Shown: positions 1-12,339 of the stretch, one piece after another
How positions within the stretch are numbered: position 1 is the first letter of the stretch
Layout: each line of letters begins with the position of its first letter
Assembly (NCBI GenBank): GCA_038030265.1
Contig: CM075941.1
Span: 3,472,001 to 3,536,000 of the forward strand
From: Corythucha ciliata
Lineage: Eukaryota > Arthropoda > Insecta > Hemiptera > Tingidae
DNA length: 64,000 nt
Direction: 5' to 3'
The notes under the pieces: generated by a model
The model's input: the letters and a program-made list of their open reading frames with translations, nothing else
Database searches by the model: none
What the model was told of the DNA's origin: nothing
Made by a program: the position numbers and the translations under genes

Positions 1-2893
1 TTAAAGCATTTTTAGGTTGCCGAGACGTCATTGCCAGGATTAAGTTGTGGACGTGTTCGATGAACAGAATAGTTGGGCCGGAATTTTCTACGTGTAATTC
101 AGCCATAGCAGTGGCGAAGTCAAACCCGAAGAGCTGCGTGAAGTTAAATTTAAAGTATGATAACAGAAGAAAACTATTTTTAAAAAGCCTTACTTGGTAA
201 GCATTAGTCACGTTCATTTTCTCATAGGATTTTGGATTTAAATGGTTTTCGCTCAATCTAGGGCAAAGCTTTAACCCATAAGCTCTCATTTTGTCATGAC
301 CGACCACTTCCCTCCAACATCGGAATTCAATTAATCCGTACGGAGTCTGAAAGTATAAAAAATATTGTATTTGATGGTTTTGTAGAATTAACATTTTATT
401 TATTACACTAAATTGCGACTGTTGAATAACCCAGTTTCGAACATTCTTAACAAGACGTGGGAAATCAGAGAAGAAAAGTTTTCTAGTATCATCCATGACA
501 TGGGAACAAGTTATGTCGTCAGGAGTGATACCTACCTATTGAAGAATAAAATTTGTTTTACAACGAAGATCAAATAAAAAGAAATTGTCTCATGCCAAAC
601 AATTTCCACATTCCTCTATTCCACTGAGCACCGTCTGACACTATCCCGTCCACAAAAAATTCAGCGTTCTCAATGAGCACAATTGCTTCAATAATCAAGT
701 GATACAGGATGTCGCTGTTTGCACATGCCCGAGTTAGAAATGCACCAACTCCTTGAAACCACTGGCCCATGAATGGTTGAAATATGATGACGAGAGCATG
801 GTCTCCTTTCGTGGTCTTTTGGTCACTAGGAGTATTACTTCCCGATGTCCGTGAAACCCGTTACTTTCATATTTTCTCTTGAAAACGACAATTTCTCGCT
901 TAATTTCATCTCATCGATCAACAATACACCCAAAAGCAAACAAATTAATATAAAAATTTGATCAGTCATACAGCTGCGCATTTCATCGAAGTTTAATTAT
1001 CAATTTACCTCGTTTTTCACATATGCCCATGCCCCATGCATTCCGACTTTTTCTTCATTACATGGAAAACAGCATGCTGGAATCCGTAGGCAGGCTTCAA
1101 TTTACGCATGTAACGGTACAGAGTGGTAGGGCTGGGTAAACTGAGCACTTTGTGGCGTCGCATGTAGTTATAAACCGAAGAACTTTTAATTTTTAAAAGG
1201 AGGCATTGGAAAACCCAATTCCGACAATATCTCATTCCAGTAGCATTGCACGTTAATGAGTTCAAACACGCATTGACCGCTTCTTTTTGGCTTTCTGGAA
1301 GTTTATCGATTTGAGCCCGAATGTCCTCGCTACTCTTAGCGGCGCACTCCTTTCGCAGTTTTACTATGACGTCGGACAATAGTAACACAGTTCCTTGAAT
1401 TTGCTACGATAAACATATAATCACGCATATAAAAGAGTCATGCCATTATGGTCAATGCCATTGAAAAAATTAAAGTAAAAGTACCAAAAAAAGCATGAAG
1501 AAGGAAACAGATGCGGAAACAATTCCAACGTGAAAGCCAACCAATGTCCCTCTCAATTTCTTCCACCACAAATTAAGGTGTTAATAATATTTGAAACATG
1601 GAAGGATAATCCTATAACGTCGCCACCATAACGTCACAACACTTACAACGCTCATTGGTTATAAGAAAACGTCTTCGAGTAACAGAAATGAATATTGAAT
1701 AGTTGGGTTTGAAAATGGACGACGACACAACACGGTATTGGTCATTAAGACATGACGCACGTTGATGGGGGAGGACATTGAGGAACCTTGGTATTTAGTC
1801 GCTTGAGTTTTTGAGTCTTGTTCTTCATACTGCGACGGATTCCTTCAGGAATTTGTTGTTTCTTGTTAGTCTGTGGTTTCTTACATGCTGAGCATCTGTC
1901 AATCAGCACATGCCAAATGTTATTCATATAAGCATAAGCGGATTGAAAGCGGTTACAAATGAAACAAAATAATATGTTTTCGAACAATCGGCAAAATTTA
2001 TTCACTCTCAATGAATAATAGGAACCAAGATTCTTGGTACATACATAAAATATTGTGTTGTTGAGTAAACGGTTTTACCAATTATACAGGGTTTACTGAT
2101 TGTCGCAGGTCAAAGGCTATCATTTAAAAAAAATATATACTACCCGTTTTCGGACGTGCACAACAAATGATCATGTCGTTAACTATTTTGAGCAGCGTCG
2201 AAATATTCAAACTGGACGTTACGCTCCCGAACCCATCAATTACGACCGTGGAATCCTTGATGAGCACCTTAATAATGAGTTTTCTTTTCAATACTCGTGA
2301 AATCATACTTGTCATTTTTTCAGATTTTTACTGAAAGCTTACTTACATATCAACTCGCAAATATTGGTAGATGATTATTTTTTTAATATTCTTAATATTG
2401 GGCGTCCATTCTTCAAAAACTGCAGCTCCCATCGGAAGGATGAATTTTACCCAGGAGGAAGAAGGGAGCTTAATTTGTGAAAATTCTTCCTTTAGTGTCG
2501 CGAAGTTGTAGTTCGAACAGGTGGCATCAGCGCAACTGTTTTCGGGATTAGGAATGCCATCCGGTGTGGGCAGTGCCAATGCCCAACGCGCACTGTACCA
2601 GAAGGTTTCTGATACTCCGAAGTTGACGGTTGACGGTGTTGGGGCCTTGCTGTTGGAGGCCTTTTTTTCTTTAAATCTTTTTGCAGTCGTTGCGGACATC
2701 CTGGAAAAATCCTGGGTATAGCACCCTTTACTAAGGCCCATCTTTCACGCGGAATTTTATGAATTTCCCCGTTCGGCAGTCTCGTTTCGAAATGTTTCAC
2801 AATGTCCTCTTCTTGAAAATGAAGTGAACAAATTTTATCCTTCAGGGTTAAATCCCTGTCGGTCCGTGGGATCGCACAATTCCATCGGGTTAG
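1..2893 (-). pseudogene. P-element-like (THAP) transposase, copy 1, decayed and cut by the window edge
   Basis: The pieces run in the right order on the minus strand for a P-element/THAP9-type transposase. About 2893-2660 encodes the second half of a THAP DNA-binding domain: a W..AIPR motif, then KICSLHF (the last Cys and His of the C2CH zinc site), then GAIPRIFPGCP. About 1870-1780 holds a basic linker. 1388-1017 is the helix-turn-helix (LPESQKEAV, CLLLKIKSSSVYNY, LPSPTTLYRYM). 930-585 is the RNase H-like core (LLIDEM, GFTDIG, GDHALVIIFQPF, FFVDGIVSDGAQWNRGMW). 541-400 (HVMDDTRKLFFSDFPRLVKN), 345-200 (TPYGLIEFRCW, LSENHLNP) and 150-1 (LFGFDFATAMAEL) continue it, probably as separate exons. 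A one-base frameshift near 850 separates GFTDIG from GDHALV, and another is likely near 2690. The first THAP exon with its CxxC was not found, and the C-terminus lies beyond base 1. It is inactive as it stands. The family call is strong; exon limits are approximate. Confidence 0.82.
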
Positions 2894-2899
2894 TTGATC

Positions 2900-5240
2900 C
2901 TACGGGCAGTTGTTAATGAATCAATATCAGAATAAGCCGCGTTGGGCTTGAGGAGGCATGGGGAGGATGGTTCCAATTAAAAATTGTGGGATTGGTTTTC
3001 AATCTCATAATAAGTCTGTTCCAGCGGGTGGTGCAGCAGGTGATTGGGAGAATATTAGACATAGAACCAGCCTCAAGAACATACTGTTCATCCCAAAAAT
3101 TTGTTTTTAAGGTCCAGTCACTGGCAATTAAGCCTACGGCATGGTTTCCCGAACTGGGTGGCTCCTTCTCTTGACCCCTAGGCTCACTATTGTGGTGAGA
3201 AATATCGTCCGGCTCGTGAAAAATCGCTGAACATATCTTATATTATTGGAGCTTGAGTTTGGTAGAAGTTGAGTGTTTAGATGGTATTGCGAGGACTATC
3301 AATACTGTATTGTTGCCAATACATAACTGGAAGTAAGATTTCTAGTTTGACTTCAGAAACTTTAGGAGCATTGGAACTTCTTCAAATAAGAGGTATGTAC
3401 CTTAGTTTCAGGAGGGCTACAGGAATGTGGAAAATCATCCAATCCCATTCAATTTTTCATAATATTCAATGAGATCATGGTTTTCTGCATTAGTGTAGCC
3501 CCAGCGAAACACGTATAACGAAACTGTTCTTGACAGAAAGGTTATTGAAAATATGTGGAAGTTCTATGTTCGTGGGTTGAAAATAAAATTAAGGGTCGTA
3601 CTTCATTGTCGTTACTCAAGCAGAGTATTTGCTTAAATGGCTTGAAATCGGTCATTCTATAAGTGAGTCAACTGTTCTGAATTGAAATGAGCAATTACTC
3701 AGCTCAAGTGACGACGGTGAAAGCCGTTCTTCGATACTTCCCCTACCTTGAACCGCAGTCACAAACTGTAAGAGTTATGAAATAAAACATAATTCTGTAT
3801 GCAGTTCGTGCAGAGAGAAGTTGAAGTTGAGGCAGGTTCGAATAACGGCTAGCACACAGGTCAGATTGCCGAACTTACCACGGGCGGGCTAAATAAAGTA
3901 GGATTCTTTTTATTTTTCAACTTGTTTTCTCTCCAGCTTTATTGCAGCCGGTTGTGCATTTCGGCACGAAACAAGGCATTTCCCTGATAAATAGAAATAA
4001 GAGATAAGTGCATCAGCAACGAGTATGCGGAAGAACTGTAGACAAACAATAAGACTATTGGACTTACCTTAACAAATCAGTGAATTTTGCTGAATGCAAG
4101 AGTCGAATAAATCACCCAAATGAGATCCTATAATAAATTTCTCTATTCACAATATGGAGGAAGGAATATTTTGGATGAAGGGCCAGCCCATATGTGAGGG
4201 AGCAAGAAATTATAGGTCCGTTCTATTGTCTTGTTCGTGCTACAATTTTGTGAAAATCATCTTTTGAAAAATCATATCTCGAAGGGTTTTGATTTTCGGG
4301 TCATGGCATACAGTAGGGTGTTTCCGGTCGCAAATTATGTATATTTTTACCAAATTTTTTTGTCACACTTATCTCTATCCACCCTGTATAATTACTATTT
4401 TTAATTTCAATTTTAGGGAAATGTGCTGCAGTAACTTAAAAAAATATATTAGACCACGTTCATTAAGTTCTGCATGTGCCAATCGTCTGTGGAGTCTATG
4501 CAACCAAACCAATTTATTCCCTACAAAAATAAAGCAATTTCATAGGTTTCACAGGCTCCACACTTCCACAGGCTGAAACTTCCACAGACGCACGTCAATG
4601 GCTTGACGGACAGTTTGTGAACGGGGCCTTATTACAACCAGGAAACTTAGACTTACTATAGACAAAATGTCATGTTCTAACAATAATAAGCGGGTAACTA
4701 GTTATTGAAATTCGTAGAAGATTCAAGAAATAAAAAAAAAAACATTCAATTTGTTGCAAAGGTAGCTCCCCCCCCCCTTTATCGTTAACCACCATCACTA
4801 CGGGTGTTCCGGTTTGATGGGTCTACTAACTCGTTACCCTAATCACTCTTTCAACATGCAGTACTACTTCAGTACTTCAACCGGGAGTGCTTTGCAGCAT
4901 TGATTCTTCGTCTTTCACAGCATTTAGTTTTAATGTTATGATCGTATTGACGAGATGTTCGTTGAAACTGTAAAGAAGGTGAGAACAAGTAACGTCAGGA
5001 AGAAGAACGCCCAATTTTACAGCTTCTTTGGGTGGTGGTGGGGGGAATCCGACTCTCCCACCCTGAAGAAGTAGCCTCAGTACGACCCTGATCTTCAAAC
5101 TATATAATTTCTGCTCTGCAGTTCACAAAGGGCTGAAATAAAGGAACCATGTAAACTGAACTTGAATAAAGTAAAGAACGCAGTGCTATCTTGTGGGATC
5201 AAAAATGATAAATTTATTTGAGACCGCTGATTTAGGGCGG
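2900..5240. other. Intergenic stretch without a recognisable gene
   Basis: I see no coding sequence with family resemblance on either strand. The stretch is AT-rich with short homopolymers, for example a run of C at about 4769-4777. Open frames are short and lack domain signatures. It may be intron or old transposon sequence. Confidence 0.4.
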
Positions 5241-5589
5241 GAGGGGGTGGAGTGGTGCAACTTGTAATCCATATGACTTTGTTAGAAAATGTTATGATTA
5301 ATCCGGGTAAGACACTCCATGTGGTGGACGACAGGGGCGGATACACAGATTCGTCCGGCCCGGGGCACTGGGAAAATATCGGCCCAATATACATTTATAC
5401 AGGAGTGATTCAGGAGGAATGCGACACACTTGCACCTGGTGATAGTGCGTACCTGGACGCACAAAAAAGTCATGTAGACGCATAGCCGAAAATGCTTTAA
5501 TAGTTACCCACTAGCCAACGCTATCCACCCACCCGTCTTGTCGAAAAACGTTTTTTGTTTGTTTGCTTGTTTTTTTTTTCATACTTTTT

Positions 5590-6240
5590 TTAACACTTCG
5601 TAGGTTCTTCATCGGTGAATTCGATATTTCCCCCATCCATTTTAGCCGCGATTTTTCTAAATTTTTGCCGTAAATTAGCACTTTTTGCTAATTGGCTGAA
5701 AAGTTGCCTCCGGAAGCCTCGGCTTGCCATTTTCTCAATTTTCTGTGAATTAGTAAATTTACTCAATTTAAACCCCAATTACCCATTTATCCTTATTATA
5801 ACTACACATTAGGGTTTTTCCTCATTTTAACCTCTAAAATTATAGATGTTTATACCTTTCAGCCACGAATTAGAGTTTTGCCCCAATTTTCGTCGCGAAC
5901 TACGTAAAGCTTTTTCTGAATTTGGCTGTGAATTGCGATTCTTTCACTTTCTGGCACGAAGCTACCTTTAGAAGCTGCGAATTTGACGTTTGGTCCATTT
6001 AAATAGCAAATTAGCGTTTTTCCTCACTTCAGCGCTTCTCAATTTTATCGGTGGATTAGCGATTTTTCGCCATTTTAGCGGTGAATTAGGGTTTTTTCTG
6101 AGTTTTTGCGGTGAGTTCGTATTTTTCTCGATCTTAACCGCTAATGAGCCATTTTTCTTAATTTCATTCATGAATTAGCGCTTTTTCTGTACTTTATTCG
6201 CGGAAGCTTTGAGGAAACATGAGCCACGAAGTAGCACTTT
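5590..6240 (+). repeat. Array of degenerate ~30-bp repeat, orientation A
   Basis: Irregular copies of a motif close to AATTAGCGATTTTTCTCAAT followed by TTTAGCCGCG recur roughly every 30 bp, with many substitutions and indels. It is not a clean satellite. Open frames here of about 60 codons are low-complexity by-products of the repeat. The same family recurs reversed at 6720-8070 and 22655-23095, and in this orientation at 41400-41650 and 46005-46745. Confidence 0.75.
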
Positions 6241-6719
6241 TTCTCACTTCTGTCCGTGTATTAGTAGCGCACCGAGACAGTGGTGAGGGGGCCGGTTCGC
6301 CGCGGGCTCCCTATATGTGGGCCTAAAAGTGTGGATATTAAGGATCTATAGCTATGTCTCCCACTTGTGCGCTTTCGTCTTCCTCTTTCAATTCAACACG
6401 CCTTTTTCAACTTTCAACAACGCATGCGTCCAAGCTATGCACGCAATTTCTGATATCCTTCCAGCTTTTTGAGGCATGCAATAGCGCATTACTCACGTTC
6501 AACACACCGCCTGCTATGACGCATGCCTCTGACGCAGGCGAAAAGGCACAAGTGAAGACATAGCTTATGTTTATGTTTGTAGGTACGTGAAAACGAGTTT
6601 TTGGCATGCAGTTTGACAGCGATACTGGCTCCTTTCGATGCTTTTCAATCCATCCCATTCAGGATGGAGTGCTTGCAGGTGATCAGCAAGGAGTGTAGCT
6701 GAATAATCCATTTAGCCCA

Positions 6720-8070
6720 CAAAAGCGCTTATTCTGAAGGCTCAAATTGAGAGAAAACGTACCCTTCTGGGGGTAACTTCGCGGCTAAAATAGAGAGAAT
6801 ACGCTGCTCCCCAGTTTGTTTTTCTTAGGTCCGTAAGCGGATAAAGATGAGAAGGCGTACTACTTGAAAATATTCTGCGTCACATGTTATTGTTCTAAAA
6901 AATCTTTTTACGTTTTTTTGTCGTCTAAATATAAAAGAACTTTTCTTTCTTTCTCCGCGGTTATTTAAAATAAATAACCGCTGCAAATAGTTGGGAAACA
7001 TCGCTAGTATTTGTGGCAAAAACTGTTCATAAGCTTTCATTCGCAGTATCTCGATGAAACATCCAGACCGAAATTCAGAAAAAATAGCTGATTCGTGGTG
7101 TATAGATGACACTTTATGCCTAAAATGAAGAAAAAACGCTAATTTGCTGTCAGTAAAATTGAGACGCGACGCAGTTTTTGCTTTTCTGCAAGTGCTAAAA
7201 GGCAAAAAAACCGCTAAGGCTATACGATAAAAAAAACATGCTAATTGGAGGCTAAAATTGATAAAAACGACAAGTTTGCATCTGAAATTGCAAAAAAATT
7301 GCCCGTTCGCGGATAAAAAACTGAAAAGCCACAATTCACAGCTAATTTTCGAAAAATGCTAATTCACGGCGGAAATTGAGAAGAATGGCTAATTAGCTAA
7401 TCCGCGGCAAAAATTGAGAAAAATAGCTTCTCTAACGAAGTTTGACAAAAAGCGCTACTTAGCGGCTAAACTTGGAACAATCCAATGCTGCGGACTTAAT
7501 TGAAAATAATAGATAATTAATTGGCAGCTAAAATTTGTAAAAAGTCCGATAATTTGCGGATAGTCTAGAAAAAACGTTCATTCGCGGATTCAAATGAAAA
7601 AAATCGGCTACAATTCACAGCTATATTAGAGAAAACGCCAATTCACGACTAAATTTTAGTAATAACGCTGACTCGGGGCTAAAATTCAGCAAAAGACAAT
7701 AATCTGTTGCTTCTGAAGGCAACTTCGGACGTATACCTGGAAAAAAGCGCTAGTCTATAGCTATAAGTTGAAAAAAAAAATGCGGCCAATATTGAGAAAT
7801 TATTAATTAATTAGCGCGGCTGAAATCAATGAAAAACGCTACACTTGCAGCTCAAAGTGCTAATTTACTGCTGAAAAGGTAAAAAATCGCTAATTTGCTG
7901 CAAAAATCTAGGAAAACTTCAATTCATGGCAAAAATTGAGAAAAATCGCTAACATGGGATAAAAACGCTACTTCGCAGCTAAAATTAAGGAAAATGACCT
8001 AAACACGGACAAAGTGTAGAGGAAAAGCTCGTTAATCCACGGCTAAAATTGAAAAAAAAAAAAAAAACTT
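6720..8070 (-). repeat. Array of degenerate ~30-bp repeat, orientation B (reverse of 5590-6240)
   Basis: Copies of GGCTAAAATTGAGAAAAA and neighbouring GCTAATTCGC blocks recur about every 30 bp. They are the reverse complement of the array at 5590-6240, so the two arrays could pair as a long imperfect hairpin inside the hAT element. A copia LTR piece interrupts the array at 6862-6974. Confidence 0.75.
6862..6974 (+). repeat. Copia LTR fragment
   Basis: About 113 bp is nearly identical to the internal part of the LTR at 13065-13222, with only a few differences (for example one fewer A near AAAAAATCTTTTTACG). It ends in a short palindrome around CGGTTATTTAAAATAAATAA. The LTR ends are missing, so this is a fragment and not a solo LTR. 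Confidence 0.8.
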
Positions 8071-8713
8071 CAATTTTCGGCTATTTTATAGTTTTGAAAT
8101 ATTCATAAGTCAAATGGGCTTCTTAGGTCATTTTTACTCGTCCACCTTCCTTCTCCCCTGCTCATTTTGCTAGACGCGCCCCTCAGGCCTCGGCGCCCCT
8201 GGGTGGAAGAGAAAAAACTACACACAAAGATCACAATATGCCCAAGTCCCCGATCAAGTCCTTAACGCCCTGTTCCCTGAAGATTGCAACGGGACCATAA
8301 AATCGGTCTCGGTGCAGATGTAAGACAGCAAATTATGGGGAAAATGCATGCAGCATGAGGGTGAGGCATAAACTGCTGCGGCAGGCCTTTAGAATACGTG
8401 TATTCTGGGTGTTCTCAATGAGTGAATTTTGAACCAACTGCTAAGCTATACGCTATAAAACAGCCTTGTGTCTGGAGTCATGGGTTGAAGGTTGTCCCGG
8501 TTTTAAGAAAACCCTACTTGATAGGTTTTCTCATTTGTCTCATTGTACCTATAATAGGCCAGTTCCGGGATTCTGTAGGCTTACCTTAAGGACCATTACC
8601 GAGAAAAATTAATCTGTAGTTACCAGTTTTTTCAGGAGGACAAGGATCCGTCAATTTGGGGGTATCGGCCCTCCGGGCTCAGCCCGATCGCCCACCCCCT
8701 GTATCCGCCCCTG

Positions 8714-9047
8714 GTGGACGAGCATGAGGGATCCGGTGTGCACAGCAATGTGACAGCCGACGACCTCGAATCAGAGAAAAGCTTTTATAGTTGCGTAAGT
8801 TCTTTTGGGCATGAAAGGGACGAGGGGAGCGAAGTGACTGCCGAGAGGGGACAGGTATATATTGTCAACAATGAGGGAGTCCCGGAAGGTACAGAGTCGT
8901 TTGTTTTTGCGGAGCGTGTTGTTAATTTATCTAGCCACGTTTTCTCTGCTAAAGATATGTCATTACTGAGTACGGGATTGAAATACGTTCCCAAATGCGA
9001 GGTCTTTGACGAGAAGATGTTGTTTGAAATGTCAGCTTCTATTGACA
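8714..9047 (+). pseudogene. Penelope-like reverse transcriptase, N-terminal part
   Basis: This frame carries RVVNLSSHVFSAKDMSLLSTGL followed closely by YVP, which matches the N-terminal signature of Penelope-like reverse transcriptases (VxNLSs, a spacer, then a LLskGLkF/Y-P pattern). Upstream of it the frame is acidic and low in complexity. The open frame starts upstream of the hAT insertion at about 5252 and is open across the repaired junction. At 9048 it runs into a repeat found again at 36304-36442, so the residues after that point (GGLFSNS onward) belong to the inserted repeat rather than to the retroelement. Family assignment depends on this motif together with the GIY-YIG block 1.5 kb downstream in the same orientation. 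Confidence 0.62.
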
Positions 9048-9165
9048 CTTCTGGGGGCCTATTCTCTAACTCCGAAGCAATAGCTTTTCCGAAGTCATAT
9101 GTTTATTTCATAAATTTTCTTCAAACAAATGAATGAAATAGACACATGGCTGGCGAAAACACACA
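9048..9165. repeat. Truncated copy of a short inverted-repeat (MITE-like) element
   Basis: From GGGGGCCTATTCTCTAAC onward this matches the element at 36304-36442 closely. The left arm is complete, while the right arm breaks off near CTGGCGAAAAC at about 9165. The centre is an imperfect hairpin around TTTATTTCAT. It interrupts the Penelope-like RT frame. Confidence 0.65.
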
Positions 9166-10490
9166 TTGAAATCACCGTTCCGACCCTCTAACGGTGACAT
9201 TCCTCTTCCGCCTCTTCATTCGTCACTTCTATCGCTTCACTGCGCTAGAGTCTCTTGAATAGACGATTTCCGTGGAAAAAGCGAAGGTTTAGAACTGAAG
9301 GTTATGGGTTTATTTTTAGCTGCCTAGAGCCTCTTTAACAGTTTTTTTTTTCACATTACTACGAGTGTATTTTGGTTTCAAATACTACATGATTTTTTGA
9401 GTTTTTCGTTTATTTCGAGTCTGCAATTACACTTCCTTCGCGTGCTTCTCGTCTAAAGTCAGAAAAATGCGATACTTGCTGCTTCGTTGACTCTACGTTC
9501 TTCCATTCCGGGTCGACCTGGTTTTGACCCAGCTACTAAATTTATCCCTTTCCCTCAACCTTACCGGCACTTTACTGAAAACGTCTCAAATTGAGGAAAA
9601 AGGGAAGAGAAAGTACATGTGAAGGAGTGTGATAAATGCGCAACTATGATGGGACTTCATGTTAAGGTGCCCCCGGAACGACGAGTTTTCATCGGAACGT
9701 TTCGTGAGACGGAGGCTGAAGAATAAAACCAGAATTGAATAACTGCAAATGTGGTTTTCGTTTGACGGGAATGAGAGGAAAATAAGTTCACTTTACACAG
9801 CACAAGACCAGAGTAACCCATAACCTGGCCTAAGCGGGTTGCAAAACTGTTGAAGTAGGACTGGAGAGCGCATGAGTGGAAATCGTCTATTAAAATTATT
9901 GGAGCCGTCACCTTGAGGTCACCACATAGCACTTTACCAGTTCCTCTATTGCCCTAATGAACTCAGTAACATTCTCCCCGAGTCTATCCCTCGTCTGTTG
10001 ACTTTTCTTGGACTTATCGTTAGTATTGAACCTTTAGTGAAGGTAATATATTTTTATACACTTCGTTTTCCATGACCTGTGCTACGGTGATCTTGTATAA
10101 TTTTCCTTTTGTTAAAACACCTTCCTAGGTAAATTCGTGCATTGCAGTTTTTGAGCCATGACTCACCTTCATGTTTGCAATTTAAGCTGTGGGTTTGACG
10201 TTCATAGCAGTTTTCCACGGATAACTTCTTGGAAAAAGAATTTTTTTGTTGTTATAACCGATGCAAACAAATTTGATTTGCGAAATCGTGTCTCTCATTT
10301 GCCCTATTAATAGGCTTTGTTGGGTTTGTGAATGAAACTCACAGAGATACCGGCGACATTAGGCATTTGCTCAAACGAACTGCTACAGTAGTCACTTAGT
10401 GACAAAATCACAGGTTTTTGTCACAGTCACTGGAGCTGGTTGTCACTGTGACCGACAAAAGCTGTCACGTTACACCTCTAATGTCTGCTT
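9166..10490. other. Unassigned sequence between the Penelope-like blocks
   Basis: No recognisable coding domain. Around 10390-10470 there are several TCACAGTGACA-like pieces in both orientations, which could be the remnant of a small inverted-repeat element. The RT palm expected here is absent. Confidence 0.4.
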
Positions 10491-10499
10491 TTCCTCAAT

Positions 10500-11215
10500 G
10501 GGATTGACAGTAATATCCAGTTCGAGGTGGAGAGAGAATCAGGAGGCAAGTTAATTTTTTTTGGATTTGTCAATCATTAGGAAAGGGAAAGGCATTGAGT
10601 TCGATATCTATCGTAAACCGACTGCCACAGACACGTTGACACCGGCTGACTCGCAGCATACATGGGGCCATAAGTTGTCGGGGCTGGTTTGGTACGTGGA
10701 TCGGGCGTTAACAATCCCTCTGTCAAAGGCACGTTTCTCCAGGGAAATTGACTTAATAAAGGTACTGGAAAATAATGGGGATCTGGAAAAGAAGGTCCAA
10801 ATTGACCTTGTCGAGCGTTAGGGCCAGTCTCGTGTCAGATAGGGTTGAGACCCCGATGCCGTTTGTTGTACTGCCCTTTTTCGGAGATATTTCACGTAGA
10901 CTGGAAAGGGTCATTGCGGCGAGCAGACGTCCGGGTGGTTTTTAAGCCGTGGGCGTCACTGCGGAAGTATCTGTCCAGGGTCAAAGATGAGGTGCACATG
11001 CTGGATAGGTCAGGTGTTTACGCGTTGTGGGTCTGCGGTTTATGTAGAGCAGACGGATAGAAGGCTCGGAGTGCGTGTTCGTGAACACTTGCCTCCCTCG
11101 ACACGTCAGTCCGAGTTTAAAAACCACTTATTAGCAACCGACCACCAGTTCAGCGTGTCTGATGGCGTAAAATTGCTCCACGAGCAAAAGAAGGGCTCGA
11201 ACGTGGCTTGAATTT
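10500..11215 (+). pseudogene. Penelope-like RT C-terminus and GIY-YIG endonuclease, broken
   Basis: About 10500-10820 encodes the end of the RT domain (LDLSIIRKGKGIEFDIYRKPTA, PADSQHTWGHKL, NIPLSK-like IPLSKARFSRE). A T-run near 10552-10561 carries a one-base frame change just before LDLSII. The frame then changes again near 10820 and near 10942. About 10940-11215 encodes the linker (KPWASLRKYLSRVKDE) and a GIY-YIG nuclease core: SGVYAL, a cysteine, AVYVEQTDRRLGVRVREH, then a conserved HLLATDHQF tail. This nuclease nicks the target in Penelope-type retrotransposition. The several frameshifts mean this copy makes no intact protein. The combination of RT tail and GIY-YIG is diagnostic of the class. 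Confidence 0.8.
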
Positions 11216-11299
11216 CTTGAAATTACGCGTCATGCGTCCAGATACGGTGAGGGATGCCTGAATCAAATTAAGTCTTTTGATCTGGGGCCGTGTCAGCGC

Positions 11300-12330
11300 A
11301 CATCATTGAAAATGTGCTCAGATCTGTGGGGAGGGGGGGCCCCCATATGCGGCCCATCTCCAACCACTGTGATATTGTCTAGTCAGTTGTGTTTTGTTCG
11401 TTGACTCGGTAAGTTGTTTTTGTTTTCTCCCGATTTTTAGTTCAATTTTTAATTTTTAGGCATTGATTTATCGGTTGTTCGCCCGTACCTTGTTTGATCC
11501 TTGGTCTTGTTGTGTTTCTGTTTTAATTGCGTAGTTTGAGAATGGCGTTGTTGCCGAAACCGCGGTCACATAATAAAAATTCCGGGAGTAGTTTTGAAGG
11601 TATGAAGAGGTTTCTTAACCCTGTTGTATTTTGAGTAACTTCCAGCTGTGATTTTCTTGGCATTGTACTTAGTAGAGCTTCAGCTTGGGATTTGTGGTCA
11701 GGCTCCACTGGCGCTTCCTCCGACCCCAAACCCCTCGCCACTAGTTTTTTTGTTCACAACCTGATTGTATCTCCGACTCTCCTGGCATTGATCGCTCCAT
11801 AACGCTGAGAGCGCTCACCTGCCGCCGGTCCGTCGGCGTGCTCGTCGCATATCCGGTCCTACGCGTCGTCGCCGTCTCTGACACCCGCCCTTGGCTGTCA
11901 CGACCAGTTCTGTTGGCTTGATACCTCGAACTATTTCCCCAATTATTCGGTTGCCTACCATTTGACTGAAAGAATGTTCACGATACCCTCACCACCGAAT
12001 TTTGGTGGGGCGTTAAAGATTATAATCAGCCGTTATTGATACACATTTTTGGTTTTCAATATTGTTGTTCATAAAACTGTGGTATAAACGTACTCTCTTA
12101 AAATATCTCTGCCCTCTTCTCAATCCTGTTATTGACTATTTAGGAGTTTTATGGTTATTAATATTATTAGTTTTTAAGCCATACAACTTGATTAATGTTA
12201 TATTTTTAGGGTTTTGGCTTTTTTCTTCTTGTATTTCTTCGTTTCCTTTTATGGTTATGGTTCACAACGGATCCAGCCGCCAACACCGGGACGCAAACCC
12301 CAAACCGCGACGCCAGCCACGCCCGGGGAC
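11300..12330. other. Penelope-like 3' flank and unassigned sequence
   Basis: After the GIY-YIG block the sequence becomes T-rich non-coding DNA, then GC-richer at about 11760-11900. I recognise no gene. The downstream boundary of the Penelope-like element lies somewhere in this stretch. Confidence 0.35.
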
Positions 12331-12339
12331 ATCCCATTA

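Larger units (their letters stand above)
5332..8713. mobile_element. Non-autonomous hAT-type DNA transposon, 3,382 bp
   Basis: The element begins CAGGGGCGGATACA at 5332 and ends with the exact reverse complement, TGTATCCGCCCCTG, at 8713. It is flanked by a perfect 8-bp target duplication, GTGGACGA, at 5324-5331 and 8714-8721. An 8-bp duplication and CAGGG-type termini are standard for hAT elements. No transposase frame is visible inside. The interior holds a degenerate ~30-bp repeat in one orientation (5590-6240), a less repetitive centre, a piece of copia LTR (6862-6974), and the same repeat in the opposite orientation (6720-8070). It interrupts the Penelope-like reading frame. Confidence 0.9.
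5252..11300 (+). mobile_element. Penelope-like retroelement, fragmented by nested insertions
   Basis: Three blocks in the same orientation belong to a Penelope-like element. The start of its reading frame is at 5252-5331. It continues across a hAT insertion (5332-8713) into 8714-9047, and the RT tail plus GIY-YIG endonuclease lie at about 10500-11215. Removing the hAT element and one copy of its 8-bp target duplication joins 5331 to 8722 in frame. A short inverted-repeat element starts at about 9048. The RT palm region expected between 9048 and 10490 is not recognisable, so a large piece has been replaced or lost. The outer ends of the element were not identified. Confidence 0.75.

Noticed and set aside
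3831..3846. GGTTCGAAT, a possible tRNA B-box
   Set aside because: No A-box or cloverleaf arms fit upstream, so it is neither a tRNA gene nor a supported SINE head.
5590..6178. Several 60-70-codon frames on both strands in the repeat array
   Set aside because: Repetitive low-complexity products of the ~30-bp repeat, present on both strands equally.
5590..8070. CRISPR-like array
   Set aside because: Units are degenerate and contiguous, without constant repeats and unique spacers; the window is eukaryotic.
9657..9932. 91-codon minus-strand frame at 9657-9932
   Set aside because: No domain or motif recognised and no supporting context; left unannotated.
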